The notes beneath the pieces were generated by a model. The model saw only the letters and a list, made by a program, of their open reading frames with translations, made no database searches and was not told the origin of the DNA. A DNA stretch of 64,000 nucleotides, taken from Isoptericola cucumis. Lineage in GTDB: Bacteria > Actinomycetota > Actinomycetes > Actinomycetales > Cellulomonadaceae. A program made the position numbers and the translations under genes. The stretch is from positions 107,003 through 171,002 of the forward strand of contig NZ_BMDG01000012.1 of NCBI RefSeq assembly GCF_014635665.1. Direction: 5' to 3'. Positions 63,423 through 64,000 of this stretch are shown here, one piece after another (the stretch's first letter is position 1; the number at the start of each line of letters is the position of its first letter).

Positions 63423-64000
63423 TCAAACCCCATCCATCGCCACCCGAAACTTTTCGGTCAAATCCGCCGCCCCGGGTAGACCGGCGAGTGGATACCGGGT
63501 GCTGATGCGCCATCCGTTCACGTGTGCGCTGCACGACGCGATCGCCTCCAGCTCGCAGGCAGGGACCTCGACTGCGGACAGTACGTCGTAGGTCACGCCA
63601 TCGAGGCGGACGAACATGCACACGTCGAAGTCGAACGAGCGCAGGACCGAGAAGGTGCCCGGCCTGCCGTCGTCCAGCACCCGGCACTTCACCTGCACGG
63701 TTCGGCCCTCGCCGTCGCGCACATCCCACGACTTCTCCGAGGCCGGAGCGAGCACGCCGTTGTACACGACCGCCGCGAGATGCTCGGCCAGATCACCGGC
63801 CGGGGCGTTGCGCGAGCGCAGGACCCCACGCTCGACGAGTTCGGTCAGCAGCGCCCCGTACAGGCGCAACAGGGCTCTTCGCAGATGAGGGGGGTCAGGG
63901 TCTGTCTGATTAACGGTGGGTGGGTCTCGGCCTGACACGCCGAGCAAGGCTTGGCGGGAAGCAGGCAGAGTGACCGAGATCATCGAGCCCGTGACGCTCG
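63423..64000 (-). CDS. DUF6998-like protein, probable PD-(D/E)XK nuclease fold (5' end uncertain or cut)
   Basis: The conserved part, LVERGVLRSRNAPAGDLAEHLAAVVYNGVLAP then SEKSWDVRD and RTVQVKCRVLDDG, matches what I know as DUF6998. Glu67, Asp87 and the Gln97-x-Lys99 pair (numbered from an ATG at 63983) have the order of a PD-(D/E)XK active site with Gln for the second acid. The first 30 residues (PASRQALLGVSGRDPPTVNQTDPDPP) look unlike a domain and may be non-native. The frame stays open to the window edge, so the gene may continue outside. Roles could include DNA cleavage in defence; not shown. Confidence 0.65.
   Translation of the reverse strand, partial: SVTGSMISVTLPASRQALLGVSGRDPPTVNQTDPDPPHLRRALLRLYGALLTELVERGVLRSRNAPAGDLAEHLAAVVYNGVLAPASEKSWDVRDGEGRTVQVKCRVLDDGRPGTFSVLRSFDFDVCMFVRLDGVTYDVLSAVEVPACELEAIASCSAHVNGWRISTRYPLAGLPGAADLTEKFRVAMDGV

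Overview
The window is about 64 kb of very GC-rich DNA (roughly 73-75% by eye). Codon third positions are almost always G or C, GTG starts are common, and genes are often joined by ATGA or GTGA overlaps. Together with a high density of TetR, GntR and MarR regulators and a VanY-type wall peptidase, this points to an actinobacterium. Micrococcales relatives such as Cellulomonas, Cellulosimicrobium or Isoptericola are my best guess. That placement is an inference from style and gene content; no rRNA or other taxonomic marker is present. About 65 genes or gene remnants can be supported. No rRNA, tRNA, CRISPR array or complete insertion sequence was found.

Region by region. 1-9.9 kb: a cut-off secreted-type protein, an Lrp regulator with an AzlCD branched-chain amino acid exporter, two VOC proteins, a MarR/MFS efflux pair, a YdcF membrane protein, and an acetyltransferase/TetR/MFS group. 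9.9-23.4 kb: one long minus-strand locus with a GH78 alpha-L-rhamnosidase, an oligopeptide-type ABC importer (binding protein, permease, a permease-ATPase fusion, a second ATPase), a GH106-like rhamnosidase and an L-fucose/L-arabinose-isomerase-fold protein. It looks like an uptake and degradation system for rhamnose-containing glycosides. 23.5-28.1 kb: a PLP sulfur-amino-acid enzyme with an NhaC antiporter, divergent from a GntR/FCD regulator and a thioesterase-like protein. 28.1-32.8 kb: small proteins, a decayed YCII gene and several one-component regulators. 32.8-34.7 kb: a Gfo/Idh/MocA oxidoreductase with a sugar isomerase/epimerase. 35.4-39.1 kb: a Baeyer-Villiger-type monooxygenase overlapping an SMP-30-type lactonase gene, divergent from a TetR gene. 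39-45.5 kb: mixed metabolic genes, including a short decaying segment. 45.8-47.6 kb: Gfo/Idh/MocA plus ThuA. 47.7-56 kb: a two-component system between two ABC exporters. 56-61.6 kb: housekeeping and hypothetical genes, including an ABC-F protein. 61.7-64 kb: an accessory-looking segment of visibly lower GC holding two uncharacterised proteins, both with PD-(D/E)XK-nuclease-like residue patterns, one of them flanked by 31-bp direct repeats.

A recurring feature is the leaderless promoter. A TANNNT hexamer lies 6 or 7 bp upstream of the start codon in at least ten genes and one short leader frame, and these were used to choose starts. Many regulator genes sit next to perfect or near-perfect palindromes that are good operator candidates. 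The carbohydrate genes fit together: two rhamnosidase families with an importer, plus two Gfo/Idh/MocA loci of the kind now linked to 3-keto-glycoside chemistry, suggest growth on plant glycosides. The strongest candidates for an undescribed system are the rhamnoside/Opp-type locus and the nuclease-like pair at the right end. Neither has been checked by database search.
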